Shown piece after piece: positions 17,954 through 29,073 of a stretch of DNA of 64,000 nt. The DNA comes from Corynebacterium atrinae. GTDB taxonomy: Bacteria > Actinomycetota > Actinomycetes > Mycobacteriales > Mycobacteriaceae. The stretch lies in NCBI RefSeq assembly GCF_030408455.1, contig NZ_CP046977.1, positions 248,001-312,000 on the forward strand, in the 5' to 3' direction. Under the pieces are notes generated by a model, which had not been told where the DNA came from, searched no databases, and saw nothing but the letters and a program-made list of their open reading frames with translations. Each line of letters opens with the position of its first letter. Position 1 is the stretch's first letter. The translations under genes were made by a program, and so were the position numbers.

Positions 17954-18310
17954 TTAAGCCTCGTCCTGCGCAACGGGGGGCACCGCATTTTGCAGTGCCA
18001 CGGCGCGGGCGAGGCGGGCGTAGCGCAGTTCCTGCTCGCGGAACCGGATCCACGTGGACAACGTGGTGAACATGAATGCGATGACCAGGACGTACAGCAG
18101 CAGGTCGGTGCCGCGATCCACGCCGATCCAATTGGCGATGACGGTGAGATCATCCGGGCGCAGGACAGCCCAAACCGCGGCGATGATGAAGACGATGAAG
18201 CCGATCTTCACCCCCGCCTTGGCGCGGGCCTTGCGGCGGTTGGTGAGGAAGTAGAATCCCAACGCCACCGTGGCGCAAAGAAGCAGGACTTGGATGAGAG
18301 TGGAGAACAC
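17954..18310 (-). CDS. DUF2304 small membrane protein (glycosyltransferase partner)
   Basis: A 118-residue protein with three hydrophobic segments (about residues 1-20, 36-52 and 68-85) and a charged C-terminal tail, matching DUF2304. It starts with GTG at 18310, directly after the stop of the upstream GT2 gene. In M. tuberculosis the homologous pair Rv3632-Rv3631 works together, the small protein stimulating the polyprenyl-phosphate glycosyltransferase. The same partnership is inferred here. Confidence 0.8.
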   Translation of the reverse strand: MFSTLIQVLLLCATVALGFYFLTNRRKARAKAGVKIGFIVFIIAAVWAVLRPDDLTVIANWIGVDRGTDLLLYVLVIAFMFTTLSTWIRFREQELRYARLARAVALQNAVPPVAQDEA

Positions 18311-19003
18311 TTAAAGCCTCCTGGAAAGCATGCCGTCGGCCAAAATGTTCACGCCGTTGATGAGGGATTGGCCCTTGCTCATCGAATACTCAGTGTAAAG
18401 AATATCGACTGGCTCCTCGGCCACGCGCCAGTGCTTGTCCGAGATCATCGAGACGATCTCGGACGCATGGGACATGCCATTCATGCGGATATTCATTTCG
18501 TCGGCGACCTTTTTGTTGAAGGCACGCAGACCATTATGCGCATCCGACAGTCCGAGGCGGCGCGTGGTGGGGGAGAGCATGACAACGGTTTTGAGCACGA
18601 GGCGCTTGATCCACGGCACCTGATCGTCCGCCGCGCGGGGGCGACCGAAGCGGGTGCCCACGACGATGTCCAAGGGCTCGGTGCGCAGGCGCTCCACCAT
18701 GCGGACCACATCTTTGACCTGGTGTTGCCCGTCGGCGTCGAAGGTGACAAAGTACTTCGCTCCGGGTTGCTTGCGTGCGTACTCGATGCCGGTCTGAATA
18801 CCGGCGCCCTGGCCCAGGTTCACGGGGTGATTGACCAGGTGAGCGCCGCCCGCCATGATCTTCTCGGCGGAATCATCGGGGGAGCCGTCATTGACGGCGA
18901 CGATGTTGGGAAACGTCTTCCGCGCGTTCTCGATGACATCCTGAATCACGGTGCCCTCGCTATAACACGGGATGACCAGCCAGGTGTCTTGAAATTGCTC
19001 CAC
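18311..19003 (-). CDS. GT2 polyprenyl-phosphate glycosyltransferase (PpgS/DPM-like)
   Basis: A 230-residue GT-A-fold enzyme of the dolichyl-phosphate-mannose-synthase group. The DxD region is VTFDADGQH (about residues 92-100), the nucleotide-binding part is NDGSPDDS, and the acceptor motif is LGLSDAHNGLRAF. It has no transmembrane tail, which the adjacent DUF2304 protein may supply. M. tuberculosis Rv3631 (PpgS) transfers an aminosugar to polyprenyl phosphate for arabinogalactan decoration. Whether corynebacteria use this or another sugar cannot be read from sequence. Confidence 0.83.
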   Translation of the reverse strand: MEQFQDTWLVIPCYSEGTVIQDVIENARKTFPNIVAVNDGSPDDSAEKIMAGGAHLVNHPVNLGQGAGIQTGIEYARKQPGAKYFVTFDADGQHQVKDVVRMVERLRTEPLDIVVGTRFGRPRAADDQVPWIKRLVLKTVVMLSPTTRRLGLSDAHNGLRAFNKKVADEMNIRMNGMSHASEIVSMISDKHWRVAEEPVDILYTEYSMSKGQSLINGVNILADGMLSRRL

Positions 19004-19066
19004 AACTCCGAGACTCTACCGCAGATTGCCCATCTGCCGGGTCAAGGATCCTGCGATTTGGGAAAT

Positions 19067-19906
19067 CTAGCGGTGGAACAGCTTCGAGTACACCCTCGTG
19101 AGCAACGCGGTTGGCAGGAGGCGGTAGGCCGTGCGAATGCCTAAGTTGAGGATCGCGCGCGGCCGGGAGATTAGGCCGTAGCGGACGAGGTTGTCCTGCA
19201 TCTGCTTCTCGGCGGCGAACATTCCCTTGCCGGTGCGGCGCTCGAATTGGGCGGCGGACGTACGGAAGTAGGTTAGTGGTTCGGGGAGGTTGTGGAAGCG
19301 AGCCCCGGAGGCGAGCAGCCGCGCCCAGAGGTCGTAATCCTCCATGTGGTGGACGTCGCGGTAGCCGCCGGCAGACTTTATGGCGGCCACTTTCATCATC
19401 ACGGAGGGGTGGTTAACCGGGGAGTTGAGCAGGGCATAGCGGGCGATGGCATCGTGCGATTCGGGAAGCGCACGGGTCTTGGTAGCCGCGGCGCTGAGGT
19501 CGCCCGTTGCGTGCCAGGCTTCATCATCGAATTCACGCATTGCCGTTCCCAAGATGGCCACGTCGGGGTGTTCGGACAGCCAAGCCAATTGAGTTTCCAA
19601 GCGTTCTGGGGCGGCGATGTCGTCGGTATCCAGACGCGCCACGTAGGTGGTGGTAATGGTGTTTAGCCCTGCTTGCAGGGCTTTGCCCAGTCCGTTGTTG
19701 ATGGCCAAGTGGATGCGCCTCAGCTCAGGATGTCCAGCTCCGTGGGCGTCGAGGACTTCTTCGAGTGCGGTTGTCAGTGGCCCGTCTTCCACCATCACTA
19801 CCTCATCGGCAGGTCGTGTTTGAGCCCACAGGCTGTCCAGGGCGGCAGCCAGTTCCGTGGGGTCGCTGCCACGGTAGACGGAAAGGAGGACGGAAACTTC
19901 TGGCAT
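19067..19906 (-). CDS. GT2 family glycosyltransferase
   Basis: A 279-residue GT-A glycosyltransferase with the N-terminal fold VSVLLSVYRG, the donor-binding VVMVEDGP and the DxD region YVARLDTDDIA (about residues 88-98). The acceptor-side ED motif is in MEDYDLWARLLA. It is 18 bp downstream of rmlA in the same direction and so likely belongs to the rml operon, making a rhamnosyl- or other sugar-transferase for the cell wall plausible. No membrane segment is evident. Donor and acceptor are unknown. Confidence 0.8.
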   Translation of the reverse strand: MPEVSVLLSVYRGSDPTELAAALDSLWAQTRPADEVVMVEDGPLTTALEEVLDAHGAGHPELRRIHLAINNGLGKALQAGLNTITTTYVARLDTDDIAAPERLETQLAWLSEHPDVAILGTAMREFDDEAWHATGDLSAAATKTRALPESHDAIARYALLNSPVNHPSVMMKVAAIKSAGGYRDVHHMEDYDLWARLLASGARFHNLPEPLTYFRTSAAQFERRTGKGMFAAEKQMQDNLVRYGLISRPRAILNLGIRTAYRLLPTALLTRVYSKLFHR

Positions 19907-19924
19907 GGGAGAAATCCTAGTGAA

Positions 19925-20791
19925 TTAGCGGTCGCGTACGACGTTGAGCAGGTACTCCCCGTACCCGGACTTCAGCAGTGGCTGGGCCAAAGCTTCGAGT
20001 GCAGCAGCGTTGATGAAGCCTTCGCGGTAGGCGGCGACTTCGGGGGAGCCGATGATGGTGCCGGTGCGTTTCTGGATGACCTCGACGTAGGAGGAGGCCT
20101 CGCTCATCGAATCGAAGGTGCCGGTGTCGAGCCAGACGTCGCCGCGTTGTAGTCGCTGGACTTGGAGCTCGCCCAGGCTTAAGTAGGCGTCGTTGACGGC
20201 GGTGATTTCTAGTTCGCCGCGTGCGCTGGGTTGGATGTGGCGGGCGATGTCGACGACGCGGTTGTCGTAGAAGTACAGGCCCACGACCGCGTAGTTCGAC
20301 TTTGGCACGGCGGGTTTTTCTTCGATGGACAGGGCCTGCCCGGCGGCATCGAATTCGACGACGCCGTAGCGTTCTGGGTCGGAGACTTCGTAGGCGAAAA
20401 CGATGCCGCCGTGGGGGTTGCGGCATTGCGGGAGGCTGCCGGTGAATTGGTAGCCCTCGAAGATGTTGTCGCCGAGGACGAGGGCGACATCGTCGCTGCC
20501 GATGAAGTCGGCACCAATGAGGAACGCCTGCGCGAGGCCCTCCGGGGCGGGTTGCACGGCGTAGTCGAGCATGATGCCCCACTGGGAGCCGTCGCCAAGT
20601 AGCCGTTGGAAGCTGGGCTGATCCTCAGGTGTGGTGATCACGAGGATTTCCCGGATGCCCGCCTGCATGAGGGTGGACAGCGGGTAGTAGATCATGGGCT
20701 TGTCATAGATCGGCATGAGCTGCTTGCTGATGCCTTGGGTGATCGGTGCGAGCCGCGTCCCGGATCCGCCGGCCAAGATGATGCCCTTCAT
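19925..20791 (-). CDS. rmlA: Glucose-1-phosphate thymidylyltransferase
   Basis: A 288-residue nucleotidyltransferase making dTDP-glucose from dTTP and glucose-1-phosphate, the first step of dTDP-L-rhamnose synthesis. The signature is [11 protein letters not shown] (about residues 8-18), followed by [10 protein letters not shown] and the substrate region [12 protein letters not shown] 20791 gives MKGIILAGG and overlaps the rmlCD stop by 4 bp (ATGA), so it is preferred over an upstream in-frame start at 20821. Rhamnose links the arabinogalactan to peptidoglycan, so the pathway is normally essential in mycolata. Confidence 0.95.
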   Translation of the reverse strand: MKGIILAGGSGTRLAPITQGISKQLMPIYDKPMIYYPLSTLMQAGIREILVITTPEDQPSFQRLLGDGSQWGIMLDYAVQPAPEGLAQAFLIGADFIGSDDVALVLGDNIFEGYQFTGSLPQCRNPHGGIVFAYEVSDPERYGVVEFDAAGQALSIEEKPAVPKSNYAVVGLYFYDNRVVDIARHIQPSARGELEITAVNDAYLSLGELQVQRLQRGDVWLDTGTFDSMSEASSYVEVIQKRTGTIIGSPEVAAYREGFINAAALEALAQPLLKSGYGEYLLNVVRDR

Positions 20792-22128
20792 GACAGATAT
20801 CGTGCCAGGCCGTCGCGCCACGGGCGGGGAGCAAACCCCGTTGCTTCGATCTTCGTCAGATCGAGAGTGCTTATCGACGGCCGCGGGGCATGCGGTCGTC
20901 CCTCAAAGTACAGCCTCGTGCTCACCGGGTGCACGGCACCCGGGTCGTGGCCGAGGAGGGTGAAAGTCTCTCGGGCGAGCTCGTCCCAGGCGACTTCGTC
21001 GCCGGAATTGCTGAGGTTGTAGGTTCCGTACGCAGGGGTGGTGGCCAGGAGGTGGACGATTCCGGCGGCGAGGTCGTCGGCGAAGGTGGGGCGCCCGCGT
21101 TGGTCGTTGACCACGTGAGGTTCGACGCCCTTGGCCGCGAGCTGCGCCATGGTGTCCACGAAGTTTTTGCCTTCGCCCACGACCCAGCCGGTGCGGACGA
21201 TGTAGTGGCGCGGGCAGGTGGCCACGGCGAGGTCACCGGCGGCCTTGGACTGCCCGTACACCCCGAGCGGGCTCACCGGATCGGTTTCAAGGTAGGGCCG
21301 CGAAGTAGCGCCATCGAAGACGTAGTCGGAGGAGAGGTGCACCAGGGTGAGGTTGTTGTCGGTGGCGATGCGCGCGAGCTTCATCGGTCCCTCGGCATTG
21401 ACCTGCCAGGCGCGGGCTCGGTCGGTTTCGGCCTGGTCGACGTCGGTATAGGCGGCAGCGTTGATGATCGCGGAGTACTGCCGCCACGGCCGCTCCGGGG
21501 GATTGGTGATGTCGAGTTCCGCCCTCGTACAAAACTGCGCGTCCGGGAGGACGCGCCGCAGGGCGCGGCCGACCTGCCCGTCGGCCCCGGTGACGAGGAC
21601 GCGGCGGGGCGGGAGGGGGGAGGCGTCGATAAGCGAAGGGTGGCTTCGGTCCTTGCCGGAGATTTCCGTCGGCTCCAGCGGCCAATTGATGAGGTCGAGG
21701 TTGACGTTGGCGTAGTTACCCTGCGGTGACCAATGGTCGTTGACCAGGTAAATGTAGGTCGTGGCGTCCTCGAGGGCCTGGAAGCCGTTGGCCACGCCGC
21801 GGGGCACGAACACGCCCGTCGCGGGATTGATCTCGACCTCGTGGGTCTGGCCATAGGTCGGCGAGCCCTCGCGCAAATCGCACCACGCGCCGTGGACCCG
21901 GCCCGTGGCCACCGAGACCAGCTTGTCCCAGGGCTCCGCGTGCAGACCGCGGGTGACGCCGCGCTTGGCGTTGAAGGAGACGTTGCTTTGGACCGGCCGG
22001 AAATCAGGCAGCCCGGCGGCAAGCATCTTCTCCCGCTGCCAATTCTCCTTGAACCATCCGCGGTTATCGCCGCGGACGTCGAGGTCAATAATCAGCAGCC
22101 CCTCGATGGGCGTGTGATGAACCCGCAT
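20788..22128 (-). CDS. rmlCD: Fused dTDP-4-dehydrorhamnose 3,5-epimerase / reductase
   Basis: A 446-residue bifunctional enzyme. Residues 1 to about 165 are an RmlC cupin ([17 protein letters not shown] with the catalytic His near 62, and [10 protein letters not shown]). Residues from about 172 are an RmlD reductase with [14 protein letters not shown] and the YGQSKAAGD active site. The fusion is typical of corynebacteria, whereas mycobacteria have separate genes. It performs the last two steps to dTDP-L-rhamnose. It starts 1 nt after the rmlB stop. Two repeated 11-mers fall inside it: SLID near 166 and SIS near 418, the latter using ATA. Confidence 0.95.
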   Translation of the reverse strand: MRVHHTPIEGLLIIDLDVRGDNRGWFKENWQREKMLAAGLPDFRPVQSNVSFNAKRGVTRGLHAEPWDKLVSVATGRVHGAWCDLREGSPTYGQTHEVEINPATGVFVPRGVANGFQALEDATTYIYLVNDHWSPQGNYANVNLDLINWPLEPTEISGKDRSHPSLIDASPLPPRRVLVTGADGQVGRALRRVLPDAQFCTRAELDITNPPERPWRQYSAIINAAAYTDVDQAETDRARAWQVNAEGPMKLARIATDNNLTLVHLSSDYVFDGATSRPYLETDPVSPLGVYGQSKAAGDLAVATCPRHYIVRTGWVVGEGKNFVDTMAQLAAKGVEPHVVNDQRGRPTFADDLAAGIVHLLATTPAYGTYNLSNSGDEVAWDELARETFTLLGHDPGAVHPVSTRLYFEGRPHAPRPSISTLDLTKIEATGFAPRPWRDGLARYLS

Positions 22129-23148
<1,020 letters not shown>

Positions 23149-23161
23149 CTATACGTGGCCG

Positions 23162-24409
23162 CTACGGGGCGGCAGGCAGTGTTGTCGGGGCCGTCGCCGC
23201 GCCGGATCCATGACCCCGCAAGGCCGACACATGGACCAACCCACCGGCCAATGGTCCGAAGATGAGGGCGGTGCACACCCGGGCCTCTAGCGACAGCGGG
23301 GCGAGCCACAGAATGCCAAACGCCACGACTGACGAGGTCACCCACCCGGCGACGTAGGCGCGGTGTTGTTCCTGCGCGAGCGTCGCCGTGCCGGTGACGA
23401 TGAGGGAGCCTGTGAACGCCGACGCCAGCGTCAAGATGGCCAGGATGGGACCCGGTACCCACAGTCCTGCGGGGAAGAAGTTATCCAAGATCCACGGGCC
23501 GATGAGCCAGGCCAATCCCGCGCCGACGAGACCCAGGGCGAGCACCCCGAGGATGGGCATGACCAGCGCGCTGAAGAGCCGATCGCGCTGCTCGACGAAA
23601 CGAACAATGAGCGCCGATTGGAAGCGCTGCAGCGGCACGAGGATCGGCGCGCGGGTAAACGTCACGGCGTTGATGATGCCAGCCACCGTGGTCACCGTTC
23701 CAGCATCCGGTGCCGAAGTGGACTGGACAAATACCGGGAAGCCCGTAATCAACGCCGCCGACGCCCCGGAGGCGAGCATGGCTGAGCCCACCCGTCGGGC
23801 CAGCATGGAGGTGTCCACGTCGACGGGGCTGGCAACCTTTGCGCGCACCGTCGGCGACAGACCTAAGACGATGAGCCAGCTCAGCGCGCCGATAACGGTA
23901 ATGAGGATGAATGCCTCGATGCCCCAGCCCGCCTGCCATGCCGCCAAGGCCAGGAGCAGGCGCACTCCCGAATCCAGCGCGACCAAACCCGCGTACTGCG
24001 TCCACAGGTTCAGCCCCGACAACACCCCAGAAAGTACCGATTGGAAGGCGTAGGTAAACAGCCCGAAGGCGAGGAAGGCGGTCGCCATCGACGTCTCCAC
24101 GTTCCCTCGCATGAGCGTGGGCATCCACAGGGCACCGACGATCAGGGCAACCACGAGGGTCGCCGCGCCGACGATGAACCCGAGCAACCAAGGGCGGCCG
24201 TTGCCGAGCCGGGACGAGCTGCGGGCACCGGCAACCGCCCGGGTCGTTTCCTGCATGAGCCCGTCGAGGAAACCAGTGGCGGCGAAAAACAACCCCCAGA
24301 AGGCCTGGAAGGCGGCTAGTTCAAAGTCATCCAGCGCCCAGGCGGCGACGTAGAGGACAACGAATCCGGAGAGCGCCGCGAAGACCGTCGCCAGGCTCAG
24401 CGCCCTCAT
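23162..24409 (-). CDS. Polytopic membrane protein, flippase-like (polysaccharide/lipid exporter)
   Basis: This 415-residue protein consists almost entirely of hydrophobic segments (about 12) with short loops, like the MATE/Wzx exporter superfamily that flips lipid-linked sugars. No diagnostic motif was seen. ATG 24409 overlaps the upstream peptidase stop as ATGA, which argues for this start over 24454. It lies 22 bp upstream of rmlB and is probably cotranscribed, so transport of a lipid-linked cell-wall intermediate is a reasonable guess. Confidence 0.65.
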   Translation of the reverse strand: MRALSLATVFAALSGFVVLYVAAWALDDFELAAFQAFWGLFFAATGFLDGLMQETTRAVAGARSSSRLGNGRPWLLGFIVGAATLVVALIVGALWMPTLMRGNVETSMATAFLAFGLFTYAFQSVLSGVLSGLNLWTQYAGLVALDSGVRLLLALAAWQAGWGIEAFILITVIGALSWLIVLGLSPTVRAKVASPVDVDTSMLARRVGSAMLASGASAALITGFPVFVQSTSAPDAGTVTTVAGIINAVTFTRAPILVPLQRFQSALIVRFVEQRDRLFSALVMPILGVLALGLVGAGLAWLIGPWILDNFFPAGLWVPGPILAILTLASAFTGSLIVTGTATLAQEQHRAYVAGWVTSSVVAFGILWLAPLSLEARVCTALIFGPLAGGLVHVSALRGHGSGAATAPTTLPAAP

Positions 24410-25779
24410 CCGGGGAACTCGGGCAATTCGCGTTGGTTCAACCACGACGCCCACAGGTTCTCTACTGCCGCGTCCGCGATCCCTAGCTCCCGCGCTTCGG
24501 CCAGCACCTCCCGCTTGAGGTCGATGGGCTCCACGACGGAGTGACGGCCCGCCGCGACGTAGCGGCGGAGCATGCGGAAGAAGGGGGCGTCGCCAAGCAT
24601 GACCCGCAACGCGTGGACCGTGAGGGCCCCACGCTTGTACACCCGATCGTCGAACATATCCCGCGGGCCGGGATCGGCGAGCAGGAGGTCTTGGGGCAGC
24701 GCCCGGAGCTTGTCATAGTGTTCCCGGGCGGAATCGGCGGCCGGGCGGCCGGTGGAGTGCTCAAACCACAACCACTCGGCGTAGCAGGCAAAACCTTCGT
24801 TGAGCCAGATGTCGTTCCACTGGGCCAAACCCAGGGAGTTGCCGAACCACTGGTGCGAGAGCTCGTGGGCGATGAGGCGCTCCCACGCATGGTCGCCGGC
24901 GATGTGGTTGGCCCCGAAGATGGACAATCCTTGGGCCTCCAGGGGGATTTCTAGCTCGTCCTCGCAGACCACGACGGTGTACGCGTCGAAAGGATAAGGT
25001 CCGAAAAGCTCGGTGTAGAGGTCGAGCATGGCGGCTTGGTCGCGGAGCTCCTCGATCGCTCGGTCGCGCAACGGTGCCGAAACCCAGGCGGTCACCGCTG
25101 GGCGCGCCGACTCCTCCCGCAATGTCAGGGGTACGTACTCGCCGATCTGCACGGTAGCCAGGTACGTCGCCATTGGCTGGTCAGCCCGGTACTCCCAGGT
25201 CGTGCGGGAACCAGAGGTGCGCTTGCCCGTCAGGGTGCCATTGGCGACGACCGCGTAAGGGCTGTCCGCAGTAATCGAAAACTCGTAGCGGGCTTTCTCA
25301 TCCGGGGTGTCATCGCAGGGGAACCAGCTCGGCGCGCCACACGGCTGCGACGCCACCAGTGCACCATTGGTGAGTTCCTCCCAGCCGAGCCCACCCCAGG
25401 CAGTACGGATCGGGCGGGGGGTGCCCGAGTAGCGAATGGTCAGGGAGAACTCCGAGTCGACGGGCACCTCATCTCGGAAGGTCAGACGCAGCTTTCCGCC
25501 TGCTTGGCGGAAGCGCTGGACCTGCACCGTGCGGCCCGCGCTGCCCTGGGCGGTCACCTTGCTCACTCGCATGCTGGGGGCAAGATCCAGCGTCATCGAC
25601 GGCAGCGGCTTCCAATTGTCCAGCCGCAACGTGGCCACGCCGGTGAGGTTGTTAGGCCCCACCCGATAGTTCAGGTCCAGATGATAGGCCCGGACGTGGT
25701 AGCCGAGGTTGAAGTCGACCCCTGTGTAATCGTCGCGGGTACCGGGGATCGGAGTGGTGCGCAGCCTATGCAAGATCAT
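24406..25779 (-). CDS. M1-family zinc aminopeptidase
   Basis: A 457-residue metallopeptidase, much shorter than PepN (about 870) but the normal size for the compact actinobacterial M1 group. The zinc motif is HELSHQWFGN (about residues 304-313) with the third ligand in NEGFACYAEW. The exopeptidase motif resembles GAPSWFPCDD rather than the usual GxMEN. No signal peptide is visible, so it is probably cytoplasmic. It shares an ATGA overlap with the flippase-like gene. Confidence 0.87.
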   Translation of the reverse strand: MILHRLRTTPIPGTRDDYTGVDFNLGYHVRAYHLDLNYRVGPNNLTGVATLRLDNWKPLPSMTLDLAPSMRVSKVTAQGSAGRTVQVQRFRQAGGKLRLTFRDEVPVDSEFSLTIRYSGTPRPIRTAWGGLGWEELTNGALVASQPCGAPSWFPCDDTPDEKARYEFSITADSPYAVVANGTLTGKRTSGSRTTWEYRADQPMATYLATVQIGEYVPLTLREESARPAVTAWVSAPLRDRAIEELRDQAAMLDLYTELFGPYPFDAYTVVVCEDELEIPLEAQGLSIFGANHIAGDHAWERLIAHELSHQWFGNSLGLAQWNDIWLNEGFACYAEWLWFEHSTGRPAADSAREHYDKLRALPQDLLLADPGPRDMFDDRVYKRGALTVHALRVMLGDAPFFRMLRRYVAAGRHSVVEPIDLKREVLAEARELGIADAAVENLWASWLNQRELPEFPG

Positions 25780-25806
25780 CGTCCAACGATGCTACTCCTC
25801 GGGTGC

Positions 25807-27825
25807 TTAAACGTCGCCCACGCGCGGGACGAGCCGCTGGATGAGCCACGTGTAGATGAGTGATTCCACCCGAGCTACCTGCTCGTTGTCGGAAGCGCCC
25901 GCGTGCCCGCCCTCGGTGTTTTCGAAATAATCCACCGGCTGCCCCGCCTCCTGCAGTGCCTGCGCGAAGAGCCGCGCGTGGGCGGGATGTACTCGGTCAT
26001 CCCGCGTTGAGGTGGTGACCAGCGCGGGCGGATACTGCGGTGTGGCCGAGACGTTGTGCAGGGGTGACCAGCGTTCGATGGCCGCCCGTTCCTCGGGTAC
26101 TGCCGGATCCCCGTACTCCGCCATCCACGAGGCGCCCGCTGACCAGGTGTGATAGCGCAGCATGTCGGTCAGCGGTACCTGGATCACCGCCGCGCCGAGC
26201 GCCTGCGGGTACTGCACGAGCGCCCCTGAGGTGAGCAGCCCTCCGTTGGAGCCGCCGCGAATGCCGATGAGCTCGGGCGTGGCGTAGCCGCGTTCCACGA
26301 GGTCACGCAGCACCGCGTGGTGGTCCTCCCACACCTTGTGCCGGTTCGTTTTGACCACCTGCGTGTGCCAGTTCGGTCCGAATTCTCCGCCGCCGCGCAG
26401 GTTGGGTTGGACGAAGAAATGGCCCTGTTCCAGCCAGGCTATTCCGCGCACCGCTGAATAGCCCGGGGTAAGCGATACCTCGAAGCCGCCATAGCCGCCG
26501 ACGAGCGTGGGGCGAGGTCCGGCGGAGAAGTCCCCGGTGATGAAGTAGGGGACTCGGGTGCCGTCCGCGGAGGTCACCCAGTGCTGGCGGGTCTCTAACC
26601 CGGCGGCATCAAACAGCGCTGGCAGGTGGCGGACTGCCTGCGGTGTGGCGCCCGAGGCGAGGTCAAGTCGATACAGCGTGTCCGGCTCGGTGAACGAGGA
26701 GGTGGTAATCCACACCTCGTCGCCATCGTGCGGGCTAGTTGCCACCACCGAGGCCGTAACCAGATCGGGCAAGTTGATGGGCCAGCTTGACTCGAGTGGG
26801 TTACTCAGCGCATGCACCCGCAACTGTGTGCTCACATCGTCGAGCAGAGTGAGAATTAAATGATGGGCCGTAAACGCCGTGCTTTGGAGCGAGACGTGCT
26901 CCGTCGGGCTAAACACCACTTCGATGCTGCGATCACCTTCGAGGAACCTCTCCAACGCGATGACCCCGAGCCCTCCCGCCGGTATGCCAGCGAACTCAGT
27001 GCGCGGAGCGAGGAACAACCACTGCCGACGGATAATCGCCTCGCAATCCTCCGGAATCTCCAGCACCTGCAACGATGCCCTGGGATCGAGGCCCTGCGCC
27101 ACGCACTGACGGGAACGATAGAAATCCAGCGCCCGGGACACGATGATCCGCTCGAAGCCGGGGGTGGTGTCCGCCCATGCCCCCACCGCGACGTCATCAA
27201 CCCGGCCTGAGGTGTAGACGTGGGCATCCACAATGTTGTCGCCGCGGTGCCATACCCGCACCTGCGCGGGGTAACCCGAAGCGGTCAGCGATCTTTCGCC
27301 CGTGTCCGTTCCCACGAGCAGGGTGTCCCGATCAATCCAGCTGAGATCGGACTTCGCCTCCGGCAAGGTGAACGGCGAGTCCGTGACGAACTCACCGGTG
27401 TGCAGGTCGAATTCGCGGACCTCCGAGGCATCGGCCCCACCGCGGGAGAGCCGCACCAGGGCGCGGTCATAGTTCGGGGTGCGCACGTGCGCGCCCTTCC
27501 ACACCCAGCTTTCACCCTCTGCCTGGGCGAGCGCATCGACGTCGATAAGCACCTCCCATTCCGTCTGTGCGGACAGGTAGGAGTCGAGCGTAGTGCGCCG
27601 CCATAGGCCGCGCTGATGCGCGGCATCGCGCCAGAAGTTGTACAGGTGCGGCCCGCGCCGCACGACATAAGGAATACGTTCGTCGACGTCCAGCGCCGCC
27701 TTGATCCGTTGTTGGAGAGTACTGCGTCCAGAATGCTTATCGACGTCCGCCTCCGTCGCTGCGGACCAGTCCCTCGCCCACTCCAGGGCTAGAGGGGAAT
27801 CGATGTCCTCAAGGTAGGTGTCCAT
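25807..27825 (-). CDS. Prolyl oligopeptidase family serine peptidase (S9A)
   Basis: A 672-residue peptidase. The N-terminal part is the beta-propeller domain, and the C-terminal alpha/beta-hydrolase domain carries Ser in RGGSNGGLLTSG (about residue 525), Asp in TSTRDDRVHPAHA (about 611) and His in TEGGHAGASD (about 647). These enzymes cleave after proline in short peptides in the cytoplasm; no signal peptide is seen. The mycoloyltransferase gene upstream ends 12 bp before it, in the same direction. It carries two copies of the repeated 11-mer. Confidence 0.9.
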   Translation of the reverse strand: MDTYLEDIDSPLALEWARDWSAATEADVDKHSGRSTLQQRIKAALDVDERIPYVVRRGPHLYNFWRDAAHQRGLWRRTTLDSYLSAQTEWEVLIDVDALAQAEGESWVWKGAHVRTPNYDRALVRLSRGGADASEVREFDLHTGEFVTDSPFTLPEAKSDLSWIDRDTLLVGTDTGERSLTASGYPAQVRVWHRGDNIVDAHVYTSGRVDDVAVGAWADTTPGFERIIVSRALDFYRSRQCVAQGLDPRASLQVLEIPEDCEAIIRRQWLFLAPRTEFAGIPAGGLGVIALERFLEGDRSIEVVFSPTEHVSLQSTAFTAHHLILTLLDDVSTQLRVHALSNPLESSWPINLPDLVTASVVATSPHDGDEVWITTSSFTEPDTLYRLDLASGATPQAVRHLPALFDAAGLETRQHWVTSADGTRVPYFITGDFSAGPRPTLVGGYGGFEVSLTPGYSAVRGIAWLEQGHFFVQPNLRGGGEFGPNWHTQVVKTNRHKVWEDHHAVLRDLVERGYATPELIGIRGGSNGGLLTSGALVQYPQALGAAVIQVPLTDMLRYHTWSAGASWMAEYGDPAVPEERAAIERWSPLHNVSATPQYPPALVTTSTRDDRVHPAHARLFAQALQEAGQPVDYFENTEGGHAGASDNEQVARVESLIYTWLIQRLVPRVGDV

Positions 27826-27837
27826 TGCTGTCCGATT

Positions 27838-28941
27838 CTAGACACCAAGGCCACGTGCAAGGGTGGGCCAGGAGTTCTCCAAGTCAGTTTCCCAGTAGCT
27901 CCACGAGTGGGTGCCCACGTTGTTGAACTGGAAGTGAGCGGGAATGCCAGCGTGGTCCAGCTTGGCCTTGAGATCGTGGGTGCACTGATTGGTGGCAGCC
28001 TCGATGGCTCCACCCTCGACCTGCAGACGGGTAGCGCCGATGGACGCGACCAGCGGGTCCGCGCCCTTCTCGATGTAATAGCCCGGCATGTCCCTGGCCC
28101 CAGCGAACCCGGAACCGTTAGATACGTAGAGCTCGGTGCCGCGCAACTTGTCGGCATTGATGAGCGCGTCGTTGTAACGGTTGTACTCCCCGCCCATCGG
28201 TCCCCACATCTGCTCTGGTGATGCCCCGCCGCGATTGACCGTCACCTGCAGGTACGCCCAGGGGATGGGGGTGGAGGTGGCGGCACAACCGGAGAAGGAA
28301 CCGACCGCGTCGTAGAAGCCTTGATTGTGCTGCGCGAACAGCAGCGACGTTGTGGCTGACATGGACATTCCGGCGATCGCCCGCTTGCCGTTGGCACCGA
28401 AGTAGGACTCGAGGGGCCCCGGGAGCTCCTTGGTCAGGAACGTCTCCCACTTTTGCGGGCCCTTGAGATACGGAGTACTGAGGCCCTGATCCACCCAGTC
28501 GGTGTAGTACGAGAACGCGCCCGCCATCGGGATGACAACGTTGATGCCCTTGTCCAGGTAGAAGTCAACGACATTGGTCTGGGTGATCCAGTCTGTGTTG
28601 GACTGCTCGCCCCCGCCGGCACCATTGAGGAGGTACAGGGTTGGCGCGTTGGGCTCGACAGCCTTGATGACCACCATGGGGATGTTCCGGTTCATCGACG
28701 GGGAGTAAGCCTGGACCTCCTTTACCCGCGGGTTGTCCGCAGATATGCGCTGGACCTTGGCGCGCCAGTTCGGATCTTTCTCTGCCACGGGCGGGGCCGT
28801 CTCAGCGATGCGTGCCAACGGGGAATCCCCCGCCACCTGCGCCGGGGTGACCTCGGCGGCCAGTGCAGCGGGTGCGGTGAAAGCAGTGGCGGCGATAGAT
28901 AAGGCTGCGAGCGGGGCTGCAATCCGGTGAAGGAGCGTCAT
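27838..28941 (-). CDS. Secreted corynomycoloyltransferase (antigen 85 family), copy 1
   Basis: A 367-residue exported esterase that moves corynomycolates between trehalose monomycolate and trehalose, arabinogalactan or proteins. The signal peptide spans about residues 1-29 (PLAALSIAATAFTAPAALA). The nucleophile is Ser193 in AGMSMSAT, with the catalytic His in GTHSWSYW near the C-terminus. ATG 28941 has AGGA 10 nt upstream, whereas the in-frame TTG at 28950 sits next to the AGGA. It is a close tandem paralogue of the gene at 29074, sharing signal peptide, catalytic region and translation leader. It is named cmt or myt in other species, but the specific orthologue cannot be assigned. Confidence 0.92.
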   Translation of the reverse strand: MTLLHRIAAPLAALSIAATAFTAPAALAAEVTPAQVAGDSPLARIAETAPPVAEKDPNWRAKVQRISADNPRVKEVQAYSPSMNRNIPMVVIKAVEPNAPTLYLLNGAGGGEQSNTDWITQTNVVDFYLDKGINVVIPMAGAFSYYTDWVDQGLSTPYLKGPQKWETFLTKELPGPLESYFGANGKRAIAGMSMSATTSLLFAQHNQGFYDAVGSFSGCAATSTPIPWAYLQVTVNRGGASPEQMWGPMGGEYNRYNDALINADKLRGTELYVSNGSGFAGARDMPGYYIEKGADPLVASIGATRLQVEGGAIEAATNQCTHDLKAKLDHAGIPAHFQFNNVGTHSWSYWETDLENSWPTLARGLGV

Positions 28942-29015
28942 TCGGTTCAATTCCTAGAAGGTGGGAGAGGCTGATAGGGCGCTGCTGTTGCAGTCTAATA
29001 GCCGCCCCAGACATG

Positions 29016-29055
29016 AACAGGCGCTGACCACCGTACGAGGTGGTCAGCGCCTGTT
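29016..29055 (-). terminator. Hairpin between the tandem mycoloyltransferase genes
   Basis: A perfect 17-bp stem (29016-29032 with 29039-29055) around a 6-nt loop lies 18 bp after the stop of mycoloyltransferase copy 2. It should terminate or attenuate transcription before copy 1, so the two copies are probably transcribed at least partly independently. Confidence 0.85.
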
Positions 29056-29073
29056 TAAGCGTGCTGCAGGGAA